Shown here in pieces: positions 34,834 to 42,128 of a stretch of DNA of 64,000 nucleotides. Origin of the DNA: Porphyrobacter sp. GA68. GTDB taxonomy: Bacteria; Pseudomonadota; Alphaproteobacteria; Sphingomonadales; Sphingomonadaceae. Made by a program: the position numbers and the translations under genes. Below the pieces are notes generated by a model. That model did not search any database. It saw only the letters and a program-made list of their open reading frames with translations, and was not told the DNA's origin. The stretch's first letter is position 1. Each line of letters starts with the position of its first letter. Location: positions 434,001 through 498,000 of the forward strand of contig NZ_JAKQYJ010000001.1 of NCBI RefSeq assembly GCF_022605525.1, written 5' to 3'.

Positions 34834-35427
34834 ATGCGCTGGCGTTCTTCATCTTCCCGCAAGCCTTGCGGCGCGGGCCCAGGCGGCACCGGCGGGCTGA
34901 CCGGCGGCGGTCCCCTGCCCCGGCCAGCCCGCTTCGGCACGCCCGCCAAGGGTCGGCCCGGCAGACTGACATCAGCGTGGCGGTGGCTGGCGCTGGCAAC
35001 CCTCCTCGCTTTAGGAGCTTTGTGGCTGGTCCGACTGCTGCTGCCGGTCGACCGCCGGGAAGTGCCGGCCTTTATCTGGCAGCCGTGCGCCGATGCGCCA
35101 TCGCGCGACCGCTGCGTCGTCGACGGCGACACCATCCGGCTGGACGGCGAAACCGTGCGCATCGCCGGGCTGGACGCGCCCGAGCTTGCCGGACGCTGCG
35201 AGGCAGAGCGGATCGCGGCCCGCGCTGCCCGCGATGCGCTGATAGGCTGGCTCAGCGAAGGGGGCTTCACCAGCGCCCCAGAACCCGGCGGCAACGACCG
35301 TTACGGCCGCCCGTTGCGCATCCTCAGCCGGAACGGCGTGTCTGTCGCCGACGCGCTGGTTTCCCGCGGGGTCGCCCGCCCCTACGCCGGTGAAGCCCGT
35401 CTCGACTGGTGCGCCGCGGAAGGATAG
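34834..35427 (+). CDS. Thermonuclease-family (SNase-like) protein, membrane anchored
   Basis: 197 residues. A Gly/Pro/Arg-rich N-terminus and one membrane helix (WLALATLLALGALWLVRLLLP, about 50-70) precede an SNase domain with CVVDGDTIRLDGETVRIAGLDAPE (active-site Asp/Arg region), a central EAERIAARAARDAL helix and NDRYGRPLRIL. Catalytic residues corresponding to Asp21, Arg35 and Asp40 of staphylococcal nuclease appear present. The mature domain would face the periplasm. It is divergent from argB. Confidence 0.88.
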   Translation: MRWRSSSSRKPCGAGPGGTGGLTGGGPLPRPARFGTPAKGRPGRLTSAWRWLALATLLALGALWLVRLLLPVDRREVPAFIWQPCADAPSRDRCVVDGDTIRLDGETVRIAGLDAPELAGRCEAERIAARAARDALIGWLSEGGFTSAPEPGGNDRYGRPLRILSRNGVSVADALVSRGVARPYAGEARLDWCAAEG

Positions 35428-35510
35428 CGGCGGGAGAGCAACCCCGATGCGACGAGCTGCGGCAACCAGGGCATGACAGCGCCCCGCACCTTGCGCTAGG
35501 CTGCCGCCCC

Positions 35511-35729
35511 ATGGGCAAGATCATCAGGTTCGATCCCGACCGCCGCCGCAAGCAGGGCCGGCGCAGCTGGACCCGGCCGGAGGATTACGTGCCGCCCGCC
35601 GCGCCCGCCCCGCAGCGCGACCGGCCGCGCACCCACGCCCCTCACGCAAAAGCGCAATGGCCCGCCCGGCTGACGGTCGCCGGGATCATCGCGGCCGGGG
35701 TGGCGGTGTCGCTCCTGGGGCTGCAATAA
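35511..35729 (+). CDS. Small basic protein with C-terminal membrane helix
   Basis: 72 residues. Basic and Pro-rich (FDPDRRRKQGRRSWTRPEDY) followed by RLTVAGIIAAGVAVSLLGLQ as a tail anchor. No family recognised; it ends 32 bp before the convergent lipoprotein gene. Confidence 0.65.
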   Translation: MGKIIRFDPDRRRKQGRRSWTRPEDYVPPAAPAPQRDRPRTHAPHAKAQWPARLTVAGIIAAGVAVSLLGLQ

Positions 35730-35760
35730 CGCCAGTCGAAGCGCCAGCCGGGATCGAAGG

Positions 35761-36063
35761 TCAGCGCGGCGGTGGCATCGGCACAGGCGTGGTCGTTGCC
35801 GTAGGCGTCGGCGCAGGAGTTGGCGTCGCCGGCAGGGGCGTGGGCGAGATCGCCGATTGCGTTTCGGTCGTCACCGTGACCGGCGCTTCCGGCAGGACAA
35901 CCGGCGCGGCGCCCGGCGTCGGCTCCGACACGATCAGCTGCGACCCGTCGTTGGTGGTCGCGTCCACCTCATAGGCGGTTTCATCCTGCCCCCCGCACGC
36001 GGCGAGCGCGACCGACAGGCATCCCGCCAGCAGCGCAGAGGCAGTTTTCGTCCGGGACAGCAT
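35761..36063 (-). CDS. Small Pro/Thr-rich lipoprotein
   Basis: 100 residues from the ATG at 36063, which has AAGGAG seven bases upstream (an ATG two codons earlier abuts it). Signal MLSRTKTASALLAGCLSVALAACGG with lipobox ALAAC. The C-terminal third is PTPLPATPTPAPTPTATTTP-type low complexity, probably spanning peptidoglycan or linking to it. No enzymatic domain is visible. Confidence 0.75.
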   Translation of the reverse strand: MLSRTKTASALLAGCLSVALAACGGQDETAYEVDATTNDGSQLIVSEPTPGAAPVVLPEAPVTVTTETQSAISPTPLPATPTPAPTPTATTTPVPMPPPR

Positions 36064-36400
36064 GGCCATTTCTCCTTGATCCAATGCCAGATCAGCGCCC
36101 CTTGCCCGCGTTGGTTCCAGCCCTCGACGAAGGCGGGCCGGGGGAGACATGGACCGCATGTTACACGGTCCTGAGGGGAAAAGCGCGAGGCCCGCATGGC
36201 GAGCCAGTCCGCCGGCTTTCCGACCGCTTTCCGGGTGAAGGCAGGCGGCGCAGATCGGGCGGGTGAGGCGGTCCATGTCCGCCGTGATAGCGCGCCGGCG
36301 GCAGTGTAGGACAGGCGGGATCATGCGAGCGCCACCACGGCCAGCCGCGCTCGCGTATCGCAGGCGTTGCAATGGGCGCGGCCCGGGCCGGCTGTGCGTG
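36064..36400. other. Intergenic stretch of 337 bp
   Basis: Holds the ribosome-binding site and presumably promoter of the lipoprotein gene at its left end. Frames here lack coherent products. No repeats or hairpins stood out. Confidence 0.5.
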
Positions 36401-36766
36401 TCAGTGGTCGAGCAGGTCGATATTCGTCCGACCTTCCGATACCGCCGCCAGCAATTTCTGCGCCCCCGGTACGGCGTCAAGCGGCACGAACGCCGTCAAC
36501 GCCGCGACCGCTGCCTGCAGTACGGCGATCGTCCGCAGGGACGAGCAGAACGGCTGCTTGCGCGTCTTGTGCCGGAACACGTGCCGCCCGGCATAGGCGC
36601 CGCCGGTCCCGCCGATCAGCGCAAGCCGCAGCAACGTGCCCTCCCTGATCCGCCACGCCCCGGCCTCGGCCCGCGCCTTGTCGATGCCAAAGGCGGCAAA
36701 GGCGGCAAAGTTGACTGCGATCAGGTAGTAGATCGCAAGTTCGAGCGGTTGGGCAGAAACAGGCAT
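36401..36766 (-). CDS. DUF1294-family membrane protein
   Basis: 121 residues with three to four helices. NFAAFAAFGIDKARAEAGAWRIREGTLLRLALIGGTGGAYAGRHVFRHKT is the DUF1294 signature (Y/FDK.RA...RRVPE..L), present in full here though with AWRIREGTLL. Function unknown. It is the last ordinary core-type gene before the AT-rich island. Confidence 0.88.
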   Translation of the reverse strand: MPVSAQPLELAIYYLIAVNFAAFAAFGIDKARAEAGAWRIREGTLLRLALIGGTGGAYAGRHVFRHKTRKQPFCSSLRTIAVLQAAVAALTAFVPLDAVPGAQKLLAAVSEGRTNIDLLDH

Positions 36767-37073
36767 GGGCGGCGTCCGGTTGTGGGCGCGTGCGAGGATA
36801 GTCGGGAGAAGTTAAGGAGCGGTAGTTAAAGGTGCCTTTATTCGGTTAAGGCGATCCAACCAGATCATTCGCCCCACCGGGTTGTCACACGCGTGAGGAT
36901 GGTAGCCAAGACGCGCTTGGTTAAGTCTGCCTCAAGGGGTCTGCGAAAACTGCTGGCGAACCTCCAATGGACATATCTCTGACGATGTAGTCGCCTGCCT
37001 CGCGTGTGGCGGGCAAGCGGTGGATCACCCTGTTGTGCAAGTCGCCTGCTGCAGTTTTCATAACGCTGATGAA
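36767..37073. other. Left edge of the accessory island, non-coding
   Basis: Composition becomes visibly less GC-rich from about 36820 (GTTAAGG and GTTAAAGG runs). No gene, tRNA or clear repeat was seen, so the island boundary on this side is not marked by an attachment site I can recognise. Confidence 0.5.
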
Positions 37074-37780
37074 CTAAGCTGTACTAGATTGCTGATAACG
37101 AAGCCATTGCCAGTTGCTGGGGAAACTACTTGAGGCTAGCGGCGGCCTTGCCTCTTCTGGTATAAAGGTCACAAAGCCTTTCTGAATGGCGTCCACCAAA
37201 AAGCAAATGTGGTCTGGATTTTTGCCATTTTGCTCTAGGTAATATTGAATTGCATGTGCCAGGCCTTGTCGCCGATACTCCTCAGTAGATGGTTGCATTC
37301 CAATAGGCTGTTTAACGACCCCTTCCAATATCATTGAACCGCTGGCCATTCCGTACTCTTGCTCCAGAACCCATACGCCACACATGCGTCTTGCAGCTAC
37401 CTCATACTCGTTCTGAATGGCGAGGATCTGCATTTGACTGACTTTACTGCCTAGCTTCGAGAGGTAAGGTCTTAAGTGATATTCACATGCACCTATATCG
37501 CTAGACACGCAGATGACAGCGCAATCATCTATGCGTACATACATTGATTGATACTCGTAAGCATCGAAGTAGTTAAAGCGGCAACTTTCAGTAGAATCAA
37601 CCACGCGCGCCGAATACATAGAGCCAATGCATGATCTATCTAAAACTATATCGAATATATATGATCTTACAACCGCGTGAGCGTTATGAAAATGTGCCCA
37701 ATCTAGGTGGTCTCCCAGGCTCTTCTGTTTCTTTCGTCGGTGCTTCTCAACCATCACAAACATGTCATGATAATGAGTTT
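37074..37780 (-). pseudogene. C-terminal half of an HNH-like gene split by an IS1595 element
   Basis: The frame from 37780 down to the stop at 37074-37076 encodes about 234 residues beginning ETHYHDMFVMVEKHRRKKQK. It is the continuation of the N-terminal half at 40220-40621. The bases just left of the element (ATGAGTTT, 37773-37780) repeat at the right end as target duplication, and with one copy removed the reading passes ...LRLKTH into YHDMFVM in frame. This part is helical with several Cys and no recognised domain, and is clearly AT-richer than the chromosome around it. A separate translation starting in the transposon end (ATG at 37802) is possible but would lack the zinc/HNH part. Confidence 0.85.
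37773..37780. repeat. Target site duplication, left copy
   Basis: ATGAGTTT directly abuts the left terminal inverted repeat and is identical to 40220-40227. Eight bases is the known duplication length for the IS1595 family. Confidence 0.93.
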
Positions 37781-37803
37781 CCCGTTTATCCCCTTGACCC
37801 ACG
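37781..37803 (+). repeat. Left terminal inverted repeat of the IS1595 element
   Basis: 23 bases starting CCCGTTTATCCCC and ending in GACCCACG, the exact reverse complement of 40197-40219. Confidence 0.95.
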
Positions 37804-37858
37804 CTTCTTGATGGCGGCCTGACTCGCCAATCGCCGTTGCCCTCGATATGCAGAGGCG

Positions 37859-38371
37859 ATGGCGGAAACCCTTCGCGAACTTGTCGAAGCTAAAAAGCTA
37901 ATCGCCAATCCAACCGATTGGAGCACGCAGGGGCGTTGCCTCGATCTGAAGCTGCCTCTGATGATCGGCGGCCTGATCGAAGAGCAATTCTTCTTCCGCG
38001 CCACGGCCATTGCAAGCCTGCCCGACGAGCAAGTCGTTTTTCAGCTCGAATATCATGGCCTGCGTATTCCCGGCGGGACGGGGCCACTGTGTCGCTTGGA
38101 GTGGCGACCGAAAGGCGTCCACAACAACAAGGGCAAGGGGCCTCCCGAGTTTCGATTCATGGATCAGGCGGGAACGCATCTTCATTCATTCGAAGATAAT
38201 TGGTGCGAGAAAAACGGCGCGCTTCTTCGCGACAATTTGCCGGTTGCGCGCCCAGTTCCGCAACCCATTCAAGGGTTTACCGAGTGCCTTCAAGTCGTCG
38301 GGAATCTGTTCCGAATCAACAACATAGATGTTGTCAAACCACCCGAATGGGTGCTATCGTTCGGGTGGTAA
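37859..38371 (+). CDS. Transposon cargo protein 1, unknown function
   Basis: 170 residues, MAETLRELVEAKKLIANPTDW at the N-terminus. The middle has GLRIPGGTGPLCRLEWRPKGVHNN and GTHLHSFEDNW, a His-x-His strand pattern. From memory this resembles small proteins annotated as DUF6978 that sit next to DUF1828 genes, but I cannot confirm it. It is followed after seven bases by the DUF1828-like gene, so the two form an operon. No membrane segment or signal peptide. Confidence 0.85.
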   Translation: MAETLRELVEAKKLIANPTDWSTQGRCLDLKLPLMIGGLIEEQFFFRATAIASLPDEQVVFQLEYHGLRIPGGTGPLCRLEWRPKGVHNNKGKGPPEFRFMDQAGTHLHSFEDNWCEKNGALLRDNLPVARPVPQPIQGFTECLQVVGNLFRINNIDVVKPPEWVLSFGW

Positions 38372-38378
38372 TGAGACA

Positions 38379-39143
38379 ATGGGCGACATCCTAACCAAGG
38401 CCGATTTCGAGATGGCGATAGGCGCTGCGGTTTCGCGCCTTGTCTCCGTGCGTCACGATTCCTCTGGCGCGTTCGTCACAACTCCGACGATGTATCCGAG
38501 CGGCGGTAGCGTAGTCGTTTGGATCAGCCGGGAGCCTCCATACTTTCGCGTGTCCGATTACGGCTTCGGCCATCGCGAGTGCGCGATTATGGGCGCCGAC
38601 CGCCGCCAATTCATGAGGCGCGCAGAGCCTGTGGCTGAGGCCGCAGGGGTCACGGTCACGAACGACGGAGCCTTTGAGGTCACCGTCGCGGAAGGGCAGC
38701 TAGAAGGCGCAATCAAGGCCATTTCAGCGTGTTCCCAAGAGGCGGCGATGCGGTTCGCCCATCGCATCTTCCAGCGCCAGCAAGCCGATGCCGGAACCAT
38801 TGTCTTCAACAAATTACAGCGCATCTACGGCGAGCACGCCGTCGCCAAGGAAGTCGATTTCCTAGGGGCCTCGCATTCGCATTGGCGCATCGATGTCATG
38901 GTGAAGCGCGACGACGAGGTTGCGCTATTCGATACGGTGACGCCGTGGGCGCAATCTGTCGCTTTCACGCTGGCCAAGTTTGGCGACATCCGCCTTTTAC
39001 CGGACGCTCCAGCCCGAACGGCGGTGCTGGCGCAGAAGGGGGGCTATGGAAACTGGCTTACTGCTCTCGCACAGAATGCGAGCATTATTCAGGCGTCCGC
39101 AGAAGACGATGCGTTTCGCCGGGCTGTGAGTTTGAATTCGTGA
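38379..39143 (+). CDS. Transposon cargo protein 2, DUF1828-like
   Basis: 254 residues from ATG 38379. The N-terminal half (FVTTPTMYPSGGSVVVWISREPPYFRVSDYGFGH) fits the DUF1828 pattern 'tP....sG..i.i.i.......lsD.G'. The C-terminal half (HWRIDVMVKRDDEVALFDTVTPWAQSVAFTLAKFGDI) is a second domain reminiscent of DUF1829 or of a nuclease-like fold with Asp and Phe-Asp strands. DUF1828 proteins are found in archaeal and bacterial accessory regions and have no proven activity. Its stop overlaps the GTG of the third cargo gene. Confidence 0.88.
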   Translation: MGDILTKADFEMAIGAAVSRLVSVRHDSSGAFVTTPTMYPSGGSVVVWISREPPYFRVSDYGFGHRECAIMGADRRQFMRRAEPVAEAAGVTVTNDGAFEVTVAEGQLEGAIKAISACSQEAAMRFAHRIFQRQQADAGTIVFNKLQRIYGEHAVAKEVDFLGASHSHWRIDVMVKRDDEVALFDTVTPWAQSVAFTLAKFGDIRLLPDAPARTAVLAQKGGYGNWLTALAQNASIIQASAEDDAFRRAVSLNS

Positions 39144-39334
39144 ATTCGCGACTGACCCTTTCGGAGGCAATCGCTCAAGGCCGATTAGACGACTTCGCAC
39201 GCCAGGCTGAAGCCGATGGCATCGGCCCCGCCGATCGCACCATGTTCGACGCCTTAATGGGGCGCGTCACAGCGCCCCAACCAGAAGGTCAAACATCCCG
39301 TTCACCCGCCCCCGGTGCGTCGCGCGGAAAGTGA
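39140..39334 (+). CDS. Transposon cargo protein 3, small protein
   Basis: 64 residues starting at a GTG that overlaps the preceding stop (GTGA): VNSRLTLSEAIAQGRLDDFARQAEADG and FDALMGRVTAPQPEGQTSRSP with a Ser/Arg/Gly tail. Similar small proteins are familiar to me beside transposase genes of this type. The end overlaps the 3' end of the convergent transposase by 68 bp. A helical first part and basic disordered tail would suit an antitoxin or DNA-binding accessory, without proof. Confidence 0.7.
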   Translation: MNSRLTLSEAIAQGRLDDFARQAEADGIGPADRTMFDALMGRVTAPQPEGQTSRSPAPGASRGK

Positions 39335-40172
39335 ACTCGTCGAGATAGCGCTGCATATGCTTGCCGCTGATCTGGACATGGGTTGACCGCACCGAAGCCT
39401 TGAACAGCTTCCAGAAGCCCTCCACGGTGTTGACGTGGAACGTCTCGCCAGCGCGGTAATCGTAGAACGCATATTCCTTGCGGCCGTGCTTCACCGCGCC
39501 GTGCGTGAAACCGTCGCCAGTGAGTAAGTTGTAACTGTAGAGTTCGTCGGTCGAGACAACCGAACCCGGCTCCACGTTGTCCAGAACCACGTCGCGCAGC
39601 GTGTCCTTCTTCACGTTGGGGATCACGACCGCCTTCATGCGACCGCCGCGCTCTGCGAGGCCCATGACGATGGTCTTTCCGGGAGCGCCGCGACCGCGCT
39701 TGCCGCCCGAACGGCGACCGCCAACATAGGCTTCGTCGAGTTCGATATGGCCAGCGAGCAGCGCGTCAAAGCCCTGTGCCTTGCTCATGAGAATGCGGAT
39801 GTGCTGCCCGATGCGATAGGCGGTTTTGTAGGTCACCCCGAGCTGGCGCTGGAGTTCCTTGCCGCTCACACCGTGGCGCGTCGTGCAGAACAGATACATC
39901 GCATAGAACCACGAAACGAGCGGGGTGCGGGTGTCGTGAAGGATGGTATTGGCGGTCGGCGCGATCTGGTGAAGGCACTCCGGGCACGCAAAGACTCGGC
40001 GGTCACGCAGCTTGTGGAACTGGCTCTCCACGCCGCACGAGGGGCAATCCATCTTCGTGCCGCCGAAGCGCACTGCCATGATGTGTTCGAGGCAAGCCTG
40101 CTCGTCCGGGAAGCGGGCGAAGAACTCGCGAACGCTGAACTCGGCGCTGGCAGAGGGGCTTTTCTTGGACAT
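39267..40172 (-). CDS. IS1595-family (ISXO2-like) transposase
   Basis: 301 residues. An N-terminal zinc-binding region (CPSCG and CPECLHQ) is followed by the DDE/DDN domain: first Asp in HIELDEAYVGGRRSGGKRG, second in VVSTDELYSYN, third acidic/Asn position in FHVNTVEGFWKLFKASV. The DEAYVGG motif is diagnostic of ISXO2-like transposases. The gene is intact, so it should be able to mobilise the element with its cargo. Confidence 0.96.
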   Translation of the reverse strand: MSKKSPSASAEFSVREFFARFPDEQACLEHIMAVRFGGTKMDCPSCGVESQFHKLRDRRVFACPECLHQIAPTANTILHDTRTPLVSWFYAMYLFCTTRHGVSGKELQRQLGVTYKTAYRIGQHIRILMSKAQGFDALLAGHIELDEAYVGGRRSGGKRGRGAPGKTIVMGLAERGGRMKAVVIPNVKKDTLRDVVLDNVEPGSVVSTDELYSYNLLTGDGFTHGAVKHGRKEYAFYDYRAGETFHVNTVEGFWKLFKASVRSTHVQISGKHMQRYLDEFTFRATHRGRVNGMFDLLVGAL

Positions 40173-40196
40173 GCCATCTTATGCCATGCCCGATAA

Positions 40197-40219
40197 CGTG
40201 GGTCAAGGGGATAAACGGG
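40197..40219 (-). repeat. Right terminal inverted repeat of the IS1595 element
   Basis: Exact reverse complement of 37781-37803 over 23 bases; beyond that the two ends diverge. Confidence 0.95.
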
Positions 40220-40227
40220 ATGAGTTT
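40220..40227. repeat. Target site duplication, right copy
   Basis: ATGAGTTT immediately outside the right terminal repeat, identical to 37773-37780. Confidence 0.93.
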
Positions 40228-40621
40228 TCAATCTTAGGAAGCAGAGCCAAGCAAAAAGTCTCGGATCTGACCGGCGGACTAACTTGTCTACTTCAGATTG
40301 CCCCATTGCAAAAGCTATTGAGACTGCATCTTCAAGCTCTTTTCCAAGTTTAAAGTTGCAATTCACGCAACAAGGGACAGTCATTGTTGTGAACTTTTTC
40401 TTCATCCCTCCCGCAAGGTTCATACCGTGATCAGATAGATGGCACCTTTTAACAATCCAGTTCGGTATGACATGCTCTTTGCTCTTCTTACCTCTCCCAG
40501 CGCAAATAAAACATCTTGTTCTATCTCCAATTAACTCTTTAAAGTCGTTAGAAGAAAGTTGCACGACGTCTTTGCCACTTCGTGTGACTGTGCTTCCATT
40601 AGTCACTGAAAAGACGCTCAT
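40220..40621 (-). pseudogene. N-terminal half of an HNH-like endonuclease gene split by the IS1595 element
   Basis: From ATG 40621 the frame encodes 134 residues up to the duplication. It contains RCFICAGRGKKSKEHVIPNWIVKR and later VPCCVNCNFKLGKELE: two CxxC knuckles framing an EHVIP motif, the usual look of zinc-containing HNH nucleases. The frame then enters the transposon. Joined with 37074-37772 it gives a protein of about 366 residues. Low GC compared with flanking nrdB marks it as acquired DNA; many such HNH proteins belong to restriction or phage-defence islands (inference). Confidence 0.85.
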
Positions 40622-40732
40622 CGAACACCACGGCTTATCTGTGGCCTTTGCATCTAGAGCACCAAAGGTTTTTTAACAGTTCACCTGATTAGGTCGACTT
40701 TAGATCTTTGCTGACATAGAAACTCACATGAC

Positions 40733-41809
40733 CTACTCCGCCGCCACCCCCAGCACCCCGGCCGGCACATCCCCGAACAGCCCCGGCCCTTCGTTCCCCG
40801 CGGCCTCGTCGTTCGCGCTCTCGCTGCGGCCGGCGCCCTGGCGCTTGTCGAAACTTGACCACACGTCGTTCCAGTTGCCGCGCGTTGCCGCCTTGGAATA
40901 TTCGGTTGCGCGGGTTTCGAAGAAGTTGGCGTGCTCCACGCCGTTGAGCAGCGGGGCAAGCCAGGGGAGCGGGTGGTCCTCCACCATGTAGATCGCGGGC
41001 AGGCCCAGTTGCCCCAGCCGCCAGTCGGCGATGTAGCGGATATACTTCTTGATCTCCTTGGCGGTCATGCCGTGAACCGGCCCCTGTTCGAAGGCGAGGT
41101 CGATGAAGGCGTCTTCCAGCCGGACGGTCTTCTGGCACATGTCCATGATGTCTTCCTTGACGCTGCGCGTCAGGCAGCCGCGTTCGGCGCAGAAGGCGTG
41201 GAACAGCTGGATGATGCCTTCGCAGTGCAGGCTTTCGTCCCGGACCGACCAGCTGACGATCTGGCCCATGCCCTTCATCTTGTTGAAGCGAGGGAAGTTC
41301 ATCAGCATGGCGAAGGACGCGAACAGTTGCAGCCCTTCGGTGAAGCCGCCGAACATGGCCAGCGTGCGGGCGATGTCCTCGTCATTGTCGACGCCGAATT
41401 CCTGCAGGTAGTCGTGCTTGGCCTTCATCTCCTCGTATTCGAGGAACATGCCGTATTCGCTTTCCGGCATGCCGATCGTGTCGAGCAGGTGCGAATAGGC
41501 GGCGATATGCACCGTCTCCATGTTGGAGAACGCGGCCAGCATCATCTTGATCTCGGTCGGCTTGAACACCCGGCCGTATTTCTCGTGATAGCAGTCCTGC
41601 ACCTCGACATCGGCCTGGGTGAAGAAGCGGAAGATCTGCGTCAGCAGGTTGCGTTCGTGATCGGTCAGCTTCTGCGCCCAGTCGCGGCAATCCTCGCCCA
41701 GCGGCACTTCCTCGGGCATCCAGTGGATCTGCTGCTGCCGTTTCCAGAACTCGTACGCCCAGGGGTATTCGAAGGGCTTGTAGGTCTTGCGGGCTTCGAG
41801 AAGGGACAT
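40733..41809 (-). CDS. nrdB: Ribonucleoside-diphosphate reductase, beta (R2) subunit, class Ia
   Basis: 358 residues forming the di-iron tyrosyl-radical subunit. Iron and radical residues are seen in FTQADVEVQD (first acidic ligand), E98-x2-H101-x3-Y105 (METVHIAAYSHLL) and the second half ESLHCEG. The Tyr105 position corresponds to the radical Tyr122 of E. coli. The C-terminus is extended by an Asp/Glu/Ser-rich segment before the last residues GVLGVAAE that should dock to NrdA. Start ATG 41809. The large subunit is 2.6 kb upstream on the same strand rather than adjacent. Confidence 0.96.
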   Translation of the reverse strand: MSLLEARKTYKPFEYPWAYEFWKRQQQIHWMPEEVPLGEDCRDWAQKLTDHERNLLTQIFRFFTQADVEVQDCYHEKYGRVFKPTEIKMMLAAFSNMETVHIAAYSHLLDTIGMPESEYGMFLEYEEMKAKHDYLQEFGVDNDEDIARTLAMFGGFTEGLQLFASFAMLMNFPRFNKMKGMGQIVSWSVRDESLHCEGIIQLFHAFCAERGCLTRSVKEDIMDMCQKTVRLEDAFIDLAFEQGPVHGMTAKEIKKYIRYIADWRLGQLGLPAIYMVEDHPLPWLAPLLNGVEHANFFETRATEYSKAATRGNWNDVWSSFDKRQGAGRSESANDEAAGNEGPGLFGDVPAGVLGVAAE

Positions 41810-41969
41810 GGGACGATTCGCTCCTGCGGCGGGTTCTGATCGGGTGGGACCTGCCAATATAGGCGCGCACGCGGGCTGGCCAACGCGTGAATGGCCGCCA
41901 AGCTGGGGATAAGTGCCGGAACACGCGCGCGGCTCCGTTTGTTGCAGGGGGGGCAAGGAGATGAAAGCC

Positions 41970-42128
41970 ATGGGCGAGTACGAACCAGACGACAGCCGCG
42001 ACGTGACTTTGGGCAAGCCGAAGAACCCGGTCGAACCGGACCGCACCGGAGCGCGCGAGGACGAAGCGCGGGAAAAGGCTCGCAAGGACGAATCGGCGGC
42101 GCCCGTGAAGGGGCAGCCGCGCGCCTAA
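41970..42128 (+). CDS. Small charged protein of unknown function
   Basis: 52 residues, MGEYEPDDSRDVTLGKPKNPV with alternating acidic and basic residues, presumably disordered. The ATG at 41970 lies nine bases behind AAGGAG; another ATG at 41961 touches that site. Small proteins of this character are typical of stress regulons in sphingomonads, but I recognise no family. Stop overlaps the convergent acyltransferase stop. Confidence 0.6.
   Translation: MGEYEPDDSRDVTLGKPKNPVEPDRTGAREDEAREKARKDESAAPVKGQPRA

Larger units (their letters stand above)
37781..40219. mobile_element. IS1595-family transposon with cargo genes (2439 bp)
   Basis: A complete element: perfect 23-bp terminal inverted repeats (37781-37803 and 40197-40219, outer sequence CCCGTTTATCCCCTTGACCC), an 8-bp target duplication ATGAGTTT on both sides, an IS1595 (ISXO2-like) transposase on the minus strand and three cargo genes on the plus strand. 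IS1595 relatives with passenger genes are known. The cargo has higher GC than the gene it interrupts. Since ends, duplication and transposase are intact, insertion is probably recent and the element may still move. Confidence 0.95.

Noticed and set aside
37074-37802. Reading 37802-37074 as an independent 242-residue gene starting in the transposon end
   Set aside because: Its first eight codons belong to the terminal repeat; the duplication and the matching frame at 40220-40621 show it is the tail of a split gene.
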